A stretch of DNA of 64,000 nt from Siculibacillus sp. (lineage in GTDB: Bacteria; Pseudomonadota; Alphaproteobacteria; Rhizobiales; Ancalomicrobiaceae). A model generated the notes under the pieces. It worked only from the letters and a program-made list of their open reading frames with translations. It ran no database searches and was not told the DNA's origin. This document shows positions 19,146 to 27,219 of this stretch, piece after piece. Position 1 is the first letter of the stretch; each line of letters opens with the position of its first letter. The DNA is taken from the NCBI GenBank assembly GCA_030247555.1, contig JAOTSD010000010.1, positions 1-64,000 of the forward strand, written 5' to 3'. The position numbers were made by a program, and so were the translations under genes.

Positions 19146-20764
19146 GACTGGGCTCCGGGAGCGGCGCAGGCGCGGGCGATGGCGCGGGCGATCCGGCCGG
19201 CGTCGAAGACGCGCCAGCGTGCCACCACGTGCTGGTCGGGACGGATGAGATAGGTGGTGCCGGGGCGACCATCGTAGCGTTCGGCGACGAGGCCCCGGGC
19301 GTCGACGAGATCCTCGCCGATCGACGCGACCTTCGCCACGATCGCGCCCGACGTCACCGTCTTCGCCGGTGCCGGCCCGAAGGTCAGCACGGTGAAGCCG
19401 TCGCCGAGATGGTGCAACAGCCAGTCGGCCCGCCCGTTCACCTCGACCGGAGCGTCGGCGCAGTTGGTGCCCGGCACCATCCGCCCCTCGAAGGCGTCCT
19501 CGTCCGGCGTGTTGAGCGAGGAGGCGACGTAGGGCGTCGGCGTCGACAGGCGGCCGGAATTGACCAGCGGCCGGGCGAAGGGGTGGTCGGCGGCCAGTTC
19601 CAGCACGGCGTTGCGGAAGCGCCGGCTCATCTCGCTCTTCGGCGTGATGAAGTCGGTCGAGCGGGTCGACTGGCGCAGGTTGTCGTCGGCCGCGAAGGCG
19701 CGCTCCTCGTCGTAGGTGTCGATCAGCGCCTCCGGCGCCGCACCTTCCATGACCAGCTTCAGCTTCCAGCCGAGATTGTCGATGTCCTGGACGCCGGTGT
19801 TGGCGCCGCGCGCGCCGAAGGGCGAGACCTGATGCGCGGCGTCGCCGGCGAAGAGCACCCGGCCGTGGCGGAAGTCGTCGATGCGCCGGCAGGCGAACTG
19901 ATAGATCGACACCCACTCGAGCTCGAACTCGGTCGCCTCGCCGAGCATCGCCTTGAGCCGCGGGATGACCCGCTCCGGCTTCTTCTCCTCGACCGGATCG
20001 GCCTCCCAGCCGAGCTGGAAGTCGATGCGCCAGACGTCGTCCGATTGCTTGTGCAGCAGCGTCGACTGGCCGCGATGGAACGGCGGATCGAACCAGAACC
20101 AGCGCTCGGTCGGGAAGTCGGCCTTCATCACCACGTCGGCGATGAGGAAGCGATCCTGGAAGAACTGGCCGGTGAACTCGGCGCCCACCATCTTGCGCGT
20201 GTCGGAGTTGGCGCCGTCGCAGGCCACCACCCAATCGGCCTCCATGGTGAAAACCCCGTCCGGCGTCTCCACCGTCAGCACCACGTGGTCGGGCTCCTGC
20301 CGAAGCGAGATCACCTTGTGCTTCCAGCGCAGATCGACGTTCGCGAGCTTCCCGCACTCGGCGATCATGTACTCCTCCAGATAGTATTGCTGGAGGTTGA
20401 TCATCGCCGGCATCTGGTGGTCGGCCTCGGGCAGGAGGTCGAAGGTGTAGCGCAGGTCGTTCTCGAAGAAGACCTTGCCGACCTTCCACGACACGCCCTT
20501 CGCCACCATCGGCGCGGCGCAGCCGAGGCGGTCCCAGATCTCCAGCGGCCGTTTGGCGTAGCAGACGGCGCGGCTGCCGATCGACACCGTGTCGTTGTCG
20601 TCGAGGACGACGGTGGCGATGCCGCGCCGGCCGAAGTCGAGCGCCGCGGTGAGGCCGATCGGGCCGGCGCCGATCACCACCACGGGATGGCGGACGACGC
20701 GGCCCTCGGCCTGTTCCGCCGACGGCACGTAGGCGAATTTCGGATAGGTATAGGTCTCGAGCAT
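19142..20764 (-). CDS. FAD-dependent aromatic hydroxylase (MhpA/MhaA type)
   Basis: A 540-residue flavoprotein monooxygenase of the class A PHBH/MhpA fold. Visible motifs are the FAD Rossmann VVIGAGPIGL (residues about 28-37), the DG motif in WVVACDGANSDTRK (near residue 185), and the second FAD motif GRVLFAGDAAHQVSPFGARGAN (near residue 310). A thioredoxin-like C-terminal domain follows, as in phenol hydroxylase-type members. It would use NAD(P)H and O2 to hydroxylate a phenolic acid. The downstream MaiA/FahA genes make conversion of a hydroxyphenylacetate to homogentisate the most economical reading. The partner DUF2783 gene overlaps its stop. Confidence 0.88.
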   Translation of the reverse strand: MLETYTYPKFAYVPSAEQAEGRVVRHPVVVIGAGPIGLTAALDFGRRGIATVVLDDNDTVSIGSRAVCYAKRPLEIWDRLGCAAPMVAKGVSWKVGKVFFENDLRYTFDLLPEADHQMPAMINLQQYYLEEYMIAECGKLANVDLRWKHKVISLRQEPDHVVLTVETPDGVFTMEADWVVACDGANSDTRKMVGAEFTGQFFQDRFLIADVVMKADFPTERWFWFDPPFHRGQSTLLHKQSDDVWRIDFQLGWEADPVEEKKPERVIPRLKAMLGEATEFELEWVSIYQFACRRIDDFRHGRVLFAGDAAHQVSPFGARGANTGVQDIDNLGWKLKLVMEGAAPEALIDTYDEERAFAADDNLRQSTRSTDFITPKSEMSRRFRNAVLELAADHPFARPLVNSGRLSTPTPYVASSLNTPDEDAFEGRMVPGTNCADAPVEVNGRADWLLHHLGDGFTVLTFGPAPAKTVTSGAIVAKVASIGEDLVDARGLVAERYDGRPGTTYLIRPDQHVVARWRVFDAGRIARAIARACAAPGAQS

Positions 20765-20843
20765 GGATGCCCTCCCCCGGGGGCGGCCCGCCGTCGCCGG
20801 TCCTCGGGGATCCGGTCGCGACGGGCTCGTTGGTTCGGGATGT

Positions 20844-21389
20844 TCAGGGGCGGTCGGCCCCGAATTCCTTCTCGTGCAGCCAGGCGGTGTGCCGCGGCGG
20901 CTTCTTCGTGACGGCCCATTCGGCGACCATGTCGTGGGCGACGGCCTTCATCCGCGCCATCTCCTCCGGCGTCGTCGTCCAGGCGGCGAGCTCGAGGCGG
21001 TGGCCCGACGGATCGAAGAAGTAGATCGACTTGAAGATCGCATGGTCGGTGGGACCGACCACCGCGATGCCTTCGGCCTCGCAGCGCGCCTTCACCCTGG
21101 TCAGCACGTCGAGATCGGCGACCTGGAAGGCGATGTGCTGCGTCCAATCCGGCGTGTTGGGATCGCGCCCCATCGGCGGCGAATTGGGCAGCTCGAAGAA
21201 GGCGAGAATATTGCCCATCCCCGCGTCGAGGAAGATGTGCATGTAGGGATCGGGTTCCTTGGTCGAGGGCACCTTGTCCTCGGCGATCGCCCCGATCAGG
21301 TCCATGTCGAGGATGCGGCCGTAGAAGGCGACCGTCTCCTCGGCGTCCCGACAGCGGTAGGCGACGTGATGGATCTTCTCGACGATCAT
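20844..21389 (-). CDS. VOC-superfamily metalloprotein
   Basis: A 181-residue glyoxalase/dioxygenase (VOC) fold protein. Putative metal ligands in order are His in EKIHHVAYRC (about residue 7-8), Glu in LAFFELPN, His in TQHIAFQV and Glu in HRLELAAW, the H-E-H-E pattern of glyoxalase I and methylmalonyl-CoA epimerase. Extradiol dioxygenases use only two His and one Glu from the same fold. It is the first gene of the leftward hydroxylase operon, facing marR. It could act as an isomerase or ring-modifying enzyme; no homogentisate dioxygenase is otherwise seen here. The ATG at 21389 is preceded by GGGAGAA. Confidence 0.82.
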   Translation of the reverse strand: MIVEKIHHVAYRCRDAEETVAFYGRILDMDLIGAIAEDKVPSTKEPDPYMHIFLDAGMGNILAFFELPNSPPMGRDPNTPDWTQHIAFQVADLDVLTRVKARCEAEGIAVVGPTDHAIFKSIYFFDPSGHRLELAAWTTTPEEMARMKAVAHDMVAEWAVTKKPPRHTAWLHEKEFGADRP

Positions 21390-21429
21390 GGGCGTTCTCC
21401 CATCGGATCTGGCGTCCGGTCGCCCATTC

Positions 21430-21445
21430 GGTAACAACTGTTACC
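21430..21445. promoter_or_regulatory. MarR-type operator 1
   Basis: GGTAACAACTGTTACC is a palindrome with 7-bp perfect arms (GGTAACA/TGTTACC) and a 2-base centre. It lies 41 bases upstream of the VOC gene start, between it and the divergent marR gene. Confidence 0.6.
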
Positions 21446-21642
21446 ATTTGTCGCAAGGTCGTCGGATCGTATCGGCACCTTTCGTTCGGAATGCGAACGC
21501 AGGTCGCAACGCTCTCCGCATCGGTGATCACCGGGCACTTGCCGAAGCATCGGAATTCGGGGGATATTGCCGATGCCGGCGAAGCTCTGCGGGCGCCGAC
21601 GCCCCTCATGGGCCGCCGCCCGGTTCTCGCACCTGCGAAGAT

Positions 21643-21658
21643 GGTAACAACGGATACT
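21643..21658. promoter_or_regulatory. MarR-type operator 2
   Basis: GGTAACAACGGATACT matches operator 1 at 13 of 16 positions with the left half identical. It ends 15 bases before the marR ATG, suiting autorepression. Confidence 0.5.
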
Positions 21659-21672
21659 TCATCGGACGAAGC

Positions 21673-22212
21673 ATGACGGACGACGCCGAACCCACCGCGA
21701 ACCGGACCGATCGCCCCGGCGACGACGTCGGCACCCCGACCGGCACCCCGACCGACGGCGGTCTCGAGGGTTTCGATCTGACGCGGTTCTTCCCCTATCG
21801 CCTCGCCGTCTTCGCCGAACGGGTCTCGCTCGCCGTTTCGCAGCTCTACGCCGACCGCTTCGACCTGACCCGCGCCGAATGGCGGGTCATCGCCGCGCTC
21901 GGCGCCAACCGGACCATGGCGGCCAAGGACGTCGGCCCCTATTCGACCCTCGACAAGATGCAGGTCTCCCGCGCCGTCGCCCGGCTCGAAGAGCGCGGCC
22001 TGATCCGCCGCGAGGAGGACGCCAGCGATCGCCGCGCCAAGATCCTGTCGCTGACGCCGGCCGGCCGGTCGCTCCACCGTCGCATCGTGCCGCTGGTGCG
22101 GGCCCGCGAGGACTATCTCCTCGGCGCCCTCGACCCCGGTGAGCGCATCCTCTTCGAGAGTTTCGTCGAACGCGTCCAGGCCCGCGCCGACGGGCTCGTC
22201 GAACGCGGCTGA
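21673..22212 (+). CDS. MarR-family transcriptional regulator
   Basis: A 179-residue winged-helix repressor. After a Thr/Pro-rich N-terminal arm of about 30 residues, the MarR core has the dimer helix (FFPYRLAVFAERVSLAV), the recognition segment KDVGPYSTLDKMQVSRAVARLEERGL and the wing RREEDASDRRAKILSLT with the conserved D-x-R. The gene is divergent from the hydroxylase operon with two matching palindromes between them. It probably releases repression when an aromatic substrate or intermediate binds. The ATG at 21673 was chosen because upstream sequence in frame contains the operator and looks non-coding. Confidence 0.9.
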   Translation: MTDDAEPTANRTDRPGDDVGTPTGTPTDGGLEGFDLTRFFPYRLAVFAERVSLAVSQLYADRFDLTRAEWRVIAALGANRTMAAKDVGPYSTLDKMQVSRAVARLEERGLIRREEDASDRRAKILSLTPAGRSLHRRIVPLVRAREDYLLGALDPGERILFESFVERVQARADGLVERG

Positions 22213-22347
22213 GGGCGATGGCGGTCGCGCCGGTCACTCGCTCGCACCGGCGTCCGCTCGAATTCCGAACTGCCGAAAAGACGTGCGCAAGGCACGTTCT
22301 CTCCCCCCTTGACCGTGCGTCGGGCGATCGTGCCTACTGACCGGCGT

Positions 22348-22377
22348 GTGACGATCGCATGACGGTGCGATCGTCAC
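22348..22377. promoter_or_regulatory. 12-bp perfect inverted repeat upstream of the importer operon
   Basis: Arms GTGACGATCGCA (22348-22359) and TGCGATCGTCAC (22366-22377) enclose TGACGG. The repeat lies about 160 bases upstream of the binding-protein gene. A smaller hairpin, arms CGACAC/GTGTCG with a GAAA tetraloop, follows at 22420-22435. The first could be an operator or a leader RNA hairpin. The rest of the 325-base gap between marR and the operon shows no gene. Confidence 0.55.
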
Positions 22378-22537
22378 CCGGGGCCATCGAGGCACCCACG
22401 GGAATCGCAGTGTCTCGCCCGACACGAAAGTGTCGTCTCGTCTCGATAACCAACCATGTCGGGCATCTCGCCGAGATGTCCGCCGAACGCCGACCGGATC
22501 GGCGAAGCGTGGTTGCAGGTCAAGGGGTGTCGCAAAG

Positions 22538-23641
22538 ATGAAGACCGATCGTGCTCTGAAGATTTCCGTGGCAGTCGCGGCGCTCGCCGGCTTCGCCGCG
22601 CCCGCCGCCGCCCAGTCGATGGACGAACTGATCGCCGCCGCCAAGAAAGAGGGCCAGCTCACCGTGATCGCCCTGCCCCACGACTGGTGCGGCTACGGCG
22701 GTGTGATCGACGCCTTCAAGAAGAAATACGGCCTGACCGTCAACGAGCTGAACCCGGACGCCGGCTCCGGCGACGAGATCGAGGCGATCAAGGCCAACAA
22801 GGGCAACAAGGGCCCGCAGGCTCCCGACGTCATCGACGTCGGTCTGTCCTTCGGACCCTCCGCCAAGGCAGACGGCCTGATCCAGCCCTACAAGGTCTCG
22901 ACTTGGGCGACGATCCCAGACAATGCCAAGGACGCCGACGGCTTCTGGTACGGCGACTACTACGGCGTCCTCGCCTTCGAGGTGAACAAGGATCTGGTCA
23001 AGAACGCCCCGGCCGACTGGGCCGACCTCCTGAAGCCCGACTACAAGAACGCCGTGGCGCTGGCCGGCGACCCGCGCGCCTCATCGCAAGCGATCCAGGG
23101 TGTCTATGCCGCCGGCCTGTCCGCCGCCGGTGGTGATGCCTCCAAGGCCGGCGCCGCCGGCCTCGACTTCTTCTCCAAGCTCAACAAGGCCGGCAACTTC
23201 GTCCCCGTCATCGGCAAGGCCGCCTCGCTGGCGCAGGGCGCCACCCCGGTCGTCATCCGCTGGGACTACAACGCGCTCGCCGACCGCGACACCCTCAAGG
23301 GCAATCCGCCGGTCGACGTCGTCGTGCCGAAGACCGGCGTCGTCGCCGGCGTCTACGTCCAGGCGATCTCCGCCTACGCGCCGCACCCCAACGCCGCCAA
23401 GCTGTGGATGGAGCATCTCTATTCGGACGAGGGCCAGCTCGGCTGGCTCAAGGGCTACTGCCACCCGATCCGCTTCAACGATCTCGCCGCCAAGGGCAAG
23501 ATCCCGGCCGACATGCTCGCCAAGCTGCCGCCGGCCGAGTCCTACGCCAAGGCGGTCTTCCCGACCCTCGCCGAGCAGAGCGCGGCCAAGGAAGTGATCA
23601 CCAAGCAGTGGGACGCCGTCGTCGGCGCCAACGTCAAGTGA
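22538..23641 (+). CDS. ABC transporter periplasmic binding protein (type II, Fe3+/phosphonate-like)
   Basis: A 367-residue extracellular solute-binding protein. A signal peptide ends near APAAAQSMDEL. The mature start ELIAAAKKEGQLTVIALPHDWCGYGGVIDAFKKKYG and the DVIDVGLSFGPSAKADGLIQPYK segment fit the family of ferric-ion, thiamine and 2-aminoethylphosphonate binding proteins. No tyrosine cluster typical of iron binders is obvious. The operon also encodes a HAD phosphatase, so a phosphorylated organic compound is an attractive ligand, but this is inference. The ribosome site (AAGGGG) is spaced unusually far from the ATG. Confidence 0.85.
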   Translation: MKTDRALKISVAVAALAGFAAPAAAQSMDELIAAAKKEGQLTVIALPHDWCGYGGVIDAFKKKYGLTVNELNPDAGSGDEIEAIKANKGNKGPQAPDVIDVGLSFGPSAKADGLIQPYKVSTWATIPDNAKDADGFWYGDYYGVLAFEVNKDLVKNAPADWADLLKPDYKNAVALAGDPRASSQAIQGVYAAGLSAAGGDASKAGAAGLDFFSKLNKAGNFVPVIGKAASLAQGATPVVIRWDYNALADRDTLKGNPPVDVVVPKTGVVAGVYVQAISAYAPHPNAAKLWMEHLYSDEGQLGWLKGYCHPIRFNDLAAKGKIPADMLAKLPPAESYAKAVFPTLAEQSAAKEVITKQWDAVVGANVK

Positions 23642-23648
23642 TGTGATC

Positions 23649-23680
23649 GCGGGCGGTGGCCGAACCCGGCCGCCGCCCGC
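23649..23680. terminator. Strong hairpin after the binding-protein gene
   Basis: A 14-bp stem with one G-U pair (5' arm GCGGGCGGTGGCCG, 3' arm CGGCCGCCGCCCGC) and an AACC loop begins 7 bases after the binding-protein stop. No T tract follows, so it more likely protects the upstream mRNA segment or attenuates than fully terminates. Confidence 0.55.
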
Positions 23681-23729
23681 GCCTCGTCCGCCGCACCGGT
23701 GTCGACGGGTGCGAGGGAACGTCCGCGCC

Positions 23730-24641
23730 GTGACCCCGGGGGAACGCCGTTTGTCGCTCGACACGAGTGCCGCGCCACCGTCGCGCCCGAGCCTACCGGC
23801 CCTGCCCTGGGCCTGGATCGGCGTCACGCCGTTCTTCGTCTTCGCCGCCCTCTTCCTGGTCCTGCCGACGGCCTTGCTGGTGGTCGGCGCCTTCCAGACC
23901 GCGGACGGCGAATTCACTCTCGCCAACCTGCGCGACCTGACCCATCCCTCGATCGTCGCGGCCTACTGGATCTCGATCCAGATCTCGGCGGCTTCCGCCA
24001 TCGGCGGTGCGGTGATCGGCGCCTTCCTCGCCTACGCCGCGGTCGGTGGCGGCCTGCCGGCCTGGATTCGCCCGACGCTGATGACCTTCTCCGGCGTCGC
24101 CTCCAACTTCGCCGGCGTGCCGCTCGCCTTCGCCTTCTTGGCGACCCTGGGGCGAACCGGTCTCGTCACCTGGGCGCTCGCCAACTGGTTCGGCGTCAAC
24201 CTCTACGCCACCGGCTTCAATCTCCTGAGCTTCTTCGGCCTGACGCTGACCTATCTCTATTTCCAGATTCCGCTGATGGTGCTGATCCTGACGCCCGCTC
24301 TCGACGGACTGCGCAAGGAATGGCGCGAGGCCTCGCAGATCCTCGGCGCCTCGACCTTCCAGTACTGGCGCTGGATCGGCCTGCCGGTGCTGTGGCCGAG
24401 CCTGCTCGGCGCGACGCTGCTGCTCTTCGCCAACGCCTTCGGCGCCGTCGCCACCGCCTACGCGCTGACCGGCTCGTCGCTCAACATCGTCACCATCCTG
24501 CTTTACGCCCAGATCCGCGGCGACGTGTTGCACAACCAGAACCTCGGCTACGCCCTGGCGCTCGGCATGATCCTGATCACCGGCTTCTCCAACGTCGCCT
24601 ACATCTGGCTGCGCGGCCGGGCCGAGAGGTGGTCGCGATGA
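23730..24641 (+). CDS. ABC transporter permease 1
   Basis: A 303-residue inner-membrane permease with six hydrophobic helices and the EAA loop as EWREASQILGASTFQYWRWIGLPVLWPSL. There is no ATG near the start. GTG at 23730 is used here, and TTG at 23751, which has GGGGGAA 6 bases upstream, is an equally good choice. Its stop overlaps the start of permease 2 (ATGA). Confidence 0.85.
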   Translation: MTPGERRLSLDTSAAPPSRPSLPALPWAWIGVTPFFVFAALFLVLPTALLVVGAFQTADGEFTLANLRDLTHPSIVAAYWISIQISAASAIGGAVIGAFLAYAAVGGGLPAWIRPTLMTFSGVASNFAGVPLAFAFLATLGRTGLVTWALANWFGVNLYATGFNLLSFFGLTLTYLYFQIPLMVLILTPALDGLRKEWREASQILGASTFQYWRWIGLPVLWPSLLGATLLLFANAFGAVATAYALTGSSLNIVTILLYAQIRGDVLHNQNLGYALALGMILITGFSNVAYIWLRGRAERWSR

Positions 24642-25423
24642 AGAAGCCGACCTTCGGTCCTTGGCTCGCGGTGATCCTCGGTGCCGCCTATTTCCTGATC
24701 CCGCTGATCGCCACGGTCGAGTTCTCGATGCGCATGAAGCGCGGCGAATATTCCTTCGAGGCCTACCGTGTCGTCCTCGGCGACCCGCGCTTCCAGGAAT
24801 CCCTCGCCTATTCGGTGGTGCTGGCGCTGGTGACCATCGTCATCGGCGTTCTGCTCGTCGTGCCGACCGCCTACTGGGTCCAACTGCGCCTGCCCAAGCT
24901 CCGGCCGGTGGTCGAGTTCGTGACGCTGCTGCCGCTGGTCATCCCGGCGATCGTCATCGTCTTCGGCTATCTGCGCATGTACAATTCGCAAAGCTGGCTG
25001 CCGCTGACCGACAGCCGGCGCGGCACCGACCTGCTGCTCGCCTTCGGCTATGTGACGCTCGCTCTGCCCTACCTGTACCGCTCGATCGACACCGGGCTCA
25101 GAGCGATCGACGTGCGCACCCTGACCGAAGCGGCCGAGAGCCTCGGTGCCGGTCCGATGACCATCCTCTTCCGGGTGATCTTCCCCAACATCCGCTCCGC
25201 GATCCTGTCGGGCGCCTTCTTGACCTTCGCCATCGTCATCGGCGAGTTCACCTTCGCCGCGCTGCTCGATCGGCCGGCCTTCGGCCCGTATCTGCAACTG
25301 GTCGGCGCCAATCGCGCCTATGAGCCGGCGGCACTGGCGATCATCGCCTTCGTCGTCACCTGGGCCTGCATGGGCCTGATCCAGGTCTTCGGTGCCGCCC
25401 GCGGTGCCGCGTCGAAAACGTGA
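24638..25423 (+). CDS. ABC transporter permease 2
   Basis: A 261-residue permease with six membrane segments and the EAA loop TEAAESLGAGPMTILFRVIFPNI near residue 165. It pairs with permease 1, whose stop codon it overlaps by ATGA. The ATPase gene follows after 11 bases. Confidence 0.88.
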   Translation: MKKPTFGPWLAVILGAAYFLIPLIATVEFSMRMKRGEYSFEAYRVVLGDPRFQESLAYSVVLALVTIVIGVLLVVPTAYWVQLRLPKLRPVVEFVTLLPLVIPAIVIVFGYLRMYNSQSWLPLTDSRRGTDLLLAFGYVTLALPYLYRSIDTGLRAIDVRTLTEAAESLGAGPMTILFRVIFPNIRSAILSGAFLTFAIVIGEFTFAALLDRPAFGPYLQLVGANRAYEPAALAIIAFVVTWACMGLIQVFGAARGAASKT

Positions 25424-25434
25424 GCGGGGGAGCG

Positions 25435-26502
25435 ATGTCCTTCATCGACATTCGCGGGCTGAAGAAATCCTTCGGGGCGACCACCGTCGTCCACGACTTC
25501 GATCTCTCGGTCGAACGAGGCGAATTCATCTCCTTCCTCGGGCCGTCGGGCTGCGGCAAGACCACCATCCTCAGGATGATCGCCGGTTTCGAGAGCGTCA
25601 CCGCCGGGTCGATCGCCATCGCCGGCAAGGAGATCTCGCGCCTGCCGCCGGCCGGGCGCGACGTCGGCATGGTGTTCCAAGCCTATGCCCTCTTCCCCAA
25701 CATGACGGTGGCGCAGAACATCGCCTTCGGCCTCAGGGTCGCCAAGAAGAGTGCGGCCGAGATCCGCACCCGCGTCGCCGAGATGCTCGACCTGATCAAA
25801 CTGCCCGCCCTCGGCGACCGCTATCCCTATCAACTTTCCGGCGGACAGCAGCAGCGCGTCGCCCTCGCCCGCGCCATCGCGGTCAAGCCGCAGGTCCTCC
25901 TCCTCGACGAACCGCTCTCGGCGCTGGACGCCAAGATCCGCGTATCCCTGCGCGAGGAGATCCGCTCGCTCCAGAAGGAACTCGGGATCACCACGATCTT
26001 CGTCACTCACGACCAGGAGGAGGCGCTGTCGATGTCCGATCGCATCGTCGTCCTCGCCGATGGGCGCACCGAGCAGATCGGATCGCCCTTCGAGGTCTAC
26101 AACTGGCCGCGCACCCGCTTCGTCGCCTCCTTCGTCGGCACGCTCAACCTGCTGGCGGCGGAGGTGATCGATGCCGACGCCGGCACGCTGCGGATCGACG
26201 GCCTCTCGGTGGCGACCGTCGGGCCGATCCGCGGTCGCGTTGCCGGCGACCGGGTCACCGTGGCGCTGCGCCCCGAGGCGGTGACGCTCGGCCCCGCCGG
26301 CGGTGACCGCGCCGACCTCCCCGGGACGGTCGAAGAGGTCTCCTTCCTCGGCGCGGTGGTGCGCATCCGCGTCCGACTCGGCGAACAGACCGTGTCGATC
26401 GACGGTTTCAACCAGCCCAAGGTCGCCCTGCCGGCCAAGGGCGACGACGCCGTCCTACGCTTCGCGCGCGAAGACCTGCTGGTGCTCGAGGGCGACGGCT
26501 GA
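25435..26502 (+). CDS. ABC transporter ATPase (PotA/FbpC-like)
   Basis: A 355-residue ATPase. Residues 1-235 are the nucleotide-binding domain: Walker A GPSGCGKTT, Q-loop VFQAYALFPNMT, signature LSGGQQQRVALARA, Walker B VLLLDEPLSALD and switch His in VTHDQEEAL. The remaining 120 residues form a TOBE-type regulatory domain (ADRVTVALRPEAVTLGP). This architecture is shared by polyamine, iron and phosphonate importers. It completes a binding protein-permease-permease-ATPase set. Confidence 0.92.
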   Translation: MSFIDIRGLKKSFGATTVVHDFDLSVERGEFISFLGPSGCGKTTILRMIAGFESVTAGSIAIAGKEISRLPPAGRDVGMVFQAYALFPNMTVAQNIAFGLRVAKKSAAEIRTRVAEMLDLIKLPALGDRYPYQLSGGQQQRVALARAIAVKPQVLLLDEPLSALDAKIRVSLREEIRSLQKELGITTIFVTHDQEEALSMSDRIVVLADGRTEQIGSPFEVYNWPRTRFVASFVGTLNLLAAEVIDADAGTLRIDGLSVATVGPIRGRVAGDRVTVALRPEAVTLGPAGGDRADLPGTVEEVSFLGAVVRIRVRLGEQTVSIDGFNQPKVALPAKGDDAVLRFAREDLLVLEGDG

Positions 26503-26506
26503 GGCG

Positions 26507-27208
26507 ATGAGCGGTCCCCGCGCCATCCTCTTCGACAAGGACGGGACGCTTCTCGACTACTGGGCGAGTTGGGGGTCGGTGAACCGCGCGGCGGTGAAGC
26601 TCGCCGCCGCCGGCGACGCCGCACTCGCCTCCCGGTTGTTCGAGGTCGGCGGGGTCGACGAGAACGGGTCGGCGGCGAGCGCCCACTCGCTCCTCGCCGC
26701 CGGATCGGCCCACGACATCGCCCGCGTCTGGGTCGCTGCCGGCGCCCGCTTCACCGTGCCGGAACTCACCCGCGCCCTCGACGATCTCTTCCGTGCCTCG
26801 GTCGGCGACATGGTGCCGGTCGGCGATCTTCCCGCCATCCTCGGCGGTCTCGCCGCCCGCGGCCTCGGGCTCGGCATCGCGTCTTCCGACGGCGAGGCGG
26901 CGATCCGCGACACCGTCGTCCGCTTCGGTCTCACGGATCTCGTCGACTTCGTCTGCGGCTGGGATTCGGGCCACGGCCCCAAGCCCGAACCGGGCATGGT
27001 CCACGCTTTCTGCCGCGCCGTCGGCGTCGCGCCGGCCGAGGTGGTGATGGTCGGCGACACGTTGCACGACATCGAGATGGGCCGCGCCGCCGGCTGCGGC
27101 CTCGTCGTCGGGGTCCTGACCGGCACCGGCACGCGCGAGGTCCTCGGCGGCGTCGCCGATCTGGTGCTCGACGGCATCGCCGACCTCGAAGCGGCCCTCT
27201 TCAACTGA
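26507..27208 (+). CDS. HAD-superfamily phosphatase (Gph-like)
   Basis: A 233-residue haloacid dehalogenase-type phosphatase. Motif I is FDKDGTLLDYW (nucleophile D and acid D two residues later), motif II is GIASSDG, motif III is the Lys in GHGPKPEPGM and motif IV is VMVGDTLHDIEMG. The helical cap makes it a subfamily I member close to phosphoglycolate phosphatase. It begins 4 bases after the ATPase stop in the same operon, suggesting that it dephosphorylates a compound delivered by the transporter. Confidence 0.88.
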   Translation: MSGPRAILFDKDGTLLDYWASWGSVNRAAVKLAAAGDAALASRLFEVGGVDENGSAASAHSLLAAGSAHDIARVWVAAGARFTVPELTRALDDLFRASVGDMVPVGDLPAILGGLAARGLGLGIASSDGEAAIRDTVVRFGLTDLVDFVCGWDSGHGPKPEPGMVHAFCRAVGVAPAEVVMVGDTLHDIEMGRAAGCGLVVGVLTGTGTREVLGGVADLVLDGIADLEAALFN

Positions 27209-27219
27209 GCCGGCCCGCG

